DNA from: Methylophaga sp. UBA3192
Lineage (GTDB): Bacteria; Pseudomonadota; Gammaproteobacteria; Nitrosococcales; Methylophagaceae
NCBI GenBank assembly: GCA_002363955.1
Contig: DEXE01000003.1
Location: 367,062-431,061, forward strand
Length of the DNA: 64,000 nucleotides
Reading direction: 5' to 3'
Shown here piece by piece: positions 61,475 to 64,000 of this stretch. Each line of letters starts with the position of its first letter. The first letter of the stretch is position 1. The notes below the pieces were generated by a model. It did no database searches and had not been told where the DNA came from. It was given only the letters and a program-made list of their open reading frames with translations. Position numbers and translations under genes: made by a program.

Positions 61475-62941
61475 GTGCGAAAAATTCTGTTTGCCAGCAG
61501 TGAAGTCTATCCGCTGATGAAAACCGGTGGGCTAGCAGATGTGTCAGCCAGTCTGCCATTTGCCCTGTCACAAATGCAGCAGGATATTCGTATTATCATG
61601 CCGGCATATCGCGCTACGCTGAATCAGTTAGGGGAATGTCCGCTGGTCGCTACCCTGAAACTGGACGGTTATCACCAACCGATAAATATTCGACAAACAC
61701 AACTACCCGACAGTGACGTAACCGTATTACTGGTGGATTCAGCCGAACATTTTGACCGCGATGGTGGACCTTATTGTGATGCAAATGGGGTGGACTGGGC
61801 TGATAATGCGGCGCGGTTTGCTTTATTTTGCCGTGCTGCTGCGGCAGTTGCTGCAAATCAGGCAGGATTGGACTGGCAGCCGGAAATAGTGCATTGCAAT
61901 GACTGGCAAACAGGTCTGATCCCAGCGTTACTCAGTCTGCAGAGTCGTCGTCCTGCCAGCGTATTTACCATTCATAATATGGCCTACCAGGGCCTGTTTT
62001 CCCGCCAGGTCTTTGAGATGCTCGATTTACCGGAGCGTTTATGGCAGGTAGAGGGTATTGAGTTTTACGGCATGATGTCGTTTATGAAAGGTGGTTTGAT
62101 CTATGCCGACCACATTACGAGTGTCAGTCCGACTTATGCTCAGGAAATCTGCCATTATGAATATGGTTACGGGCTGGAGGGGTTATTGACATTACGCGCA
62201 GATCAGTCACGGCTCAGTGGTATCGTGAATGGCATAGATACTAATGAGTGGAATCCCCAAACAGATAAGTTCATTAATCATCAATACAGTGTTAAGAACC
62301 TGAAGCCGAAGACACTCAATAAAAAAGCATTGCAGCAACATTTCTTTCTTCCCGAATCAGCTGACACCTTAATGTTTGGCATGATCAGCCGTTTGGTGTC
62401 ACAAAAAGGGGTGGATCTGACTATTGATGCTGTTAATCGTTTATTAAATGAAGGTAAAGACATTCAATTGGTTTGTCTTGGCAGCGGTGAAGCAGGATTA
62501 GAGCAGGATCTGCGGGTTTTGCGGGCCAGATTCCCAGACAAAGTGGGCATACAATTTGGTTATGATGAAGTATTGGCACACAAAATCGAAGCGGGTGCAG
62601 ATGCCTTTCTGATGCCATCCCGATTTGAACCTTGCGGGTTAAACCAAATGTATAGCCTGCGTTACGGCACCTTGCCCGTTGTCAGGAATACAGGTGGTCT
62701 GGCCGATACGGTGGTGGACGCCACCGAAGAAAATCGTAAGCAAATGCTGGCAACCGGTTTTAAGTTTAGCGAGCCCACAGTGGAGGACTTTTACGATACC
62801 CTGTTAAAAGTAAATGAATTATTTTCACATCCCCGTCTATGGCGACGGATGATGCTGACTGCAATGGTGCAGGATTTTAGCTGGATCAACAGCGCGCAAG
62901 CGTATCTGCATCTCTATCAGCAATTAGTGGATAACTCATGA
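61475..62941 (+). CDS. glgA: Glycogen synthase GlgA
   Basis: GlgA (488 aa) extends glycogen from ADP-glucose (GT5). The ADP-glucose site KTGGLADV is near residues 15-22, and the C-terminal domain has SRFEPCGLNQMYSLRYGTLP then RNTGGLADTV. The start is GTG 61475 (RKILFASSEVYP) with GGGAG upstream; the longer frame runs into the zwf gene. Its stop overlaps ppc (ATGA). Confidence 0.93.
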   Translation: MRKILFASSEVYPLMKTGGLADVSASLPFALSQMQQDIRIIMPAYRATLNQLGECPLVATLKLDGYHQPINIRQTQLPDSDVTVLLVDSAEHFDRDGGPYCDANGVDWADNAARFALFCRAAAAVAANQAGLDWQPEIVHCNDWQTGLIPALLSLQSRRPASVFTIHNMAYQGLFSRQVFEMLDLPERLWQVEGIEFYGMMSFMKGGLIYADHITSVSPTYAQEICHYEYGYGLEGLLTLRADQSRLSGIVNGIDTNEWNPQTDKFINHQYSVKNLKPKTLNKKALQQHFFLPESADTLMFGMISRLVSQKGVDLTIDAVNRLLNEGKDIQLVCLGSGEAGLEQDLRVLRARFPDKVGIQFGYDEVLAHKIEAGADAFLMPSRFEPCGLNQMYSLRYGTLPVVRNTGGLADTVVDATEENRKQMLATGFKFSEPTVEDFYDTLLKVNELFSHPRLWRRMMLTAMVQDFSWINSAQAYLHLYQQLVDNS

Positions 62942-64000
62942 CAACAAAACAAGTTGACTTGACCAATGTAGTGGAACTGGAACTGCTCACCGATAAAGAT
63001 CTGCGGGCGCATGTTCGTTTTCTGGTGAATTTATTGGGCGAAGTTATTGCGGAACAATCTGGCCAAGAGGTATATCAGGCGGTTGAACAACTGCGCAAGG
63101 GGTTTATCCGTCTGCGAAAGGAAGAAGATCCCGAACTGCGCCAGAGCCTCAAAGATAAAATTGAATCGCTGGATGAACTGACCTTACGGGAAGTGATTCG
63201 TGCTTTTAATTTATATTTCAGTCTGGTTAACACGGCTGAAGAGGCTTATCACCATCATAACCGTCAAATCCAGCTGCGTAATGGCGGCAATCTCTGGCAT
63301 GGTTCGTTTCTGGATACGCTGACTCAGTTTAAAAATGAAGGTGTCTCGGTAGACCAGCTACAGGCTTTGCTGGAAAAACTGGTTTTTATGCCTGTGTTCA
63401 CTGCCCACCCGACAGAATCCAAACGCCGTACCGTAATGGAAATGTTGCGCCGGGTGTTCTTGCTGGATGAGAAACTTACCGCAGGATTATTAACTCCCTT
63501 TGATCAGCAGCAGATTCGTACTGACTTGAAACGTCAGATACAGCTGCTCTGGTCAACCGATGAGGTGAGGGCGGTTAAGCCATCGGTGCGCGATGAAATC
63601 AAAAACGGTCTGTATTATTTTAATGTGAGTCTGTTTGATGCAGTGCCAAGAAGTTACCGTAATCTGGAAAATGCGTTGCGCCGCGTGTATGGCGATGAGC
63701 TGGATCCCGAAACCCCAATCGTCGTGCCGGATTATTTGCGTTTTGGTTCATGGATTGGTGGCGACCGTGATGGCAATCCCTACGTGACCGCTGAAACAAC
63801 TGAAATGGCGATTGCTTTGCAGAAACGCACTGTTATCCGCCGCTATCTGGAGGATGTGACCAAGCTCAGTTTTATTCTGACTCAATCGCAACCACTCTGC
63901 CACATCAGTAAAGAGCTCTCTGCGGATATTGAACAGAGTGAACAGCGGTTTGCTGGTGCTTTTGTGACCAACCCACAACGCTTTGTGAATGAACCTTATC
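62938..64000 (+). CDS. ppc: Phosphoenolpyruvate carboxylase (5' part)
   Basis: The ppc gene begins at ATG 62938, overlapping the glgA stop, and runs open to the end of the window (354 codons; full PEPC is about 880-940 aa). It fixes bicarbonate on PEP to give oxaloacetate. Visible are the catalytic His157 motif FTAHPTESKRRTV and GSWIGGDRDGNP. Coupling to glgA is unusual; together with zwf it places glycogen and anaplerotic enzymes side by side. Confidence 0.93.
   Translation, partial: MTTKQVDLTNVVELELLTDKDLRAHVRFLVNLLGEVIAEQSGQEVYQAVEQLRKGFIRLRKEEDPELRQSLKDKIESLDELTLREVIRAFNLYFSLVNTAEEAYHHHNRQIQLRNGGNLWHGSFLDTLTQFKNEGVSVDQLQALLEKLVFMPVFTAHPTESKRRTVMEMLRRVFLLDEKLTAGLLTPFDQQQIRTDLKRQIQLLWSTDEVRAVKPSVRDEIKNGLYYFNVSLFDAVPRSYRNLENALRRVYGDELDPETPIVVPDYLRFGSWIGGDRDGNPYVTAETTEMAIALQKRTVIRRYLEDVTKLSFILTQSQPLCHISKELSADIEQSEQRFAGAFVTNPQRFVNEPY

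Noticed and set aside
1..64000. CRISPR array, tRNA or rRNA genes, prophage
   Set aside because: No regularly spaced repeats, cloverleaf genes, rRNA segments or phage genes were seen when reading both strands.

Overview
The window is an almost gap-free piece of a gammaproteobacterial chromosome. Gene content and order match polar-flagellated gammaproteobacteria such as Pseudomonas: comEC-exbB-exbD-msbA-lpxK-Trm112-kdsB, rpiA/ilvA back to back, rluC next to a HAD phosphatase, and one long fliL-to-cheW flagellar/chemotaxis operon. A decayed Csp-type copper-storage gene, together with zwf, pgl, rpiA, a PfkB kinase and PEP carboxylase, would suit a marine methylotroph of the Methylophaga type. No decisive methylotrophy gene is present, so that placement is inference only. 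No rRNA, tRNA, CRISPR array, prophage or intact insertion sequence was recognised.

Regions. (1) 1-2.9 kb is accessory and eroded: a hairpin-rich non-coding end, an SDR oxidoreductase pseudogene with an internal deletion and a lost C-terminus, a degraded Csp/DUF326 copper-storage fragment, two four-helix-bundle (ferritin-like) proteins and a small secreted protein. (2) 3-11.4 kb, plus strand: NfeD protease with its slipin partner, metH (TTG start), slyX, tmcA. (3) 11.4-17 kb, minus strand: Rieske protein, PfkB kinase, adk, HDOD protein, an unlisted 54-aa ORF, sppA, HAD phosphatase, rluC; then a 536-nt leader and rne on the plus strand with a 97-aa unknown. (4) 20-30.4 kb: envelope biogenesis (kdsB, Trm112 protein, lpxK, msbA, exbD, exbB, comEC, DUF2062 protein, lolD, lolC) and rpiA. 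(5) 30.5-35.8 kb: ilvA, SIMPL protein, pgl, glk, apaG, pentapeptide-repeat protein. (6) 35.9-39.8 kb, plus strand: fliK, an FlhB C-terminal paralogue, and a REC-GGDEF-EAL protein. (7) 39.8-58.9 kb, minus strand: one long flagellar/chemotaxis operon, read as fliL-like, fliL, fliM, fliN, fliO, fliP, fliQ, fliR, flhB, flhA, flhF, fleN, fliA, cheY, cheZ, cheA, cheB, motC, motD, parC, parP, cheW, a 58-aa ORF and a DUF2802 gene. (8) 59-64 kb: psd, zwf, and divergent glgA-ppc (ppc runs off the end).

Together the genes describe a cell with a polar flagellum placed by FlhF/FleN, whose chemosensory arrays are probably positioned by ParC/ParP. An oxidative pentose-phosphate branch (glk, zwf, pgl, rpiA) sits near glycogen synthesis and anaplerosis. 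The least explained items are the small coupled ORFs at 14157-14321 and 40228-40404, a secreted FliL paralogue without a membrane anchor, a CheA with no recognisable P2 domain but a duplicated short motif, and the decayed metal/stress region at the left edge.
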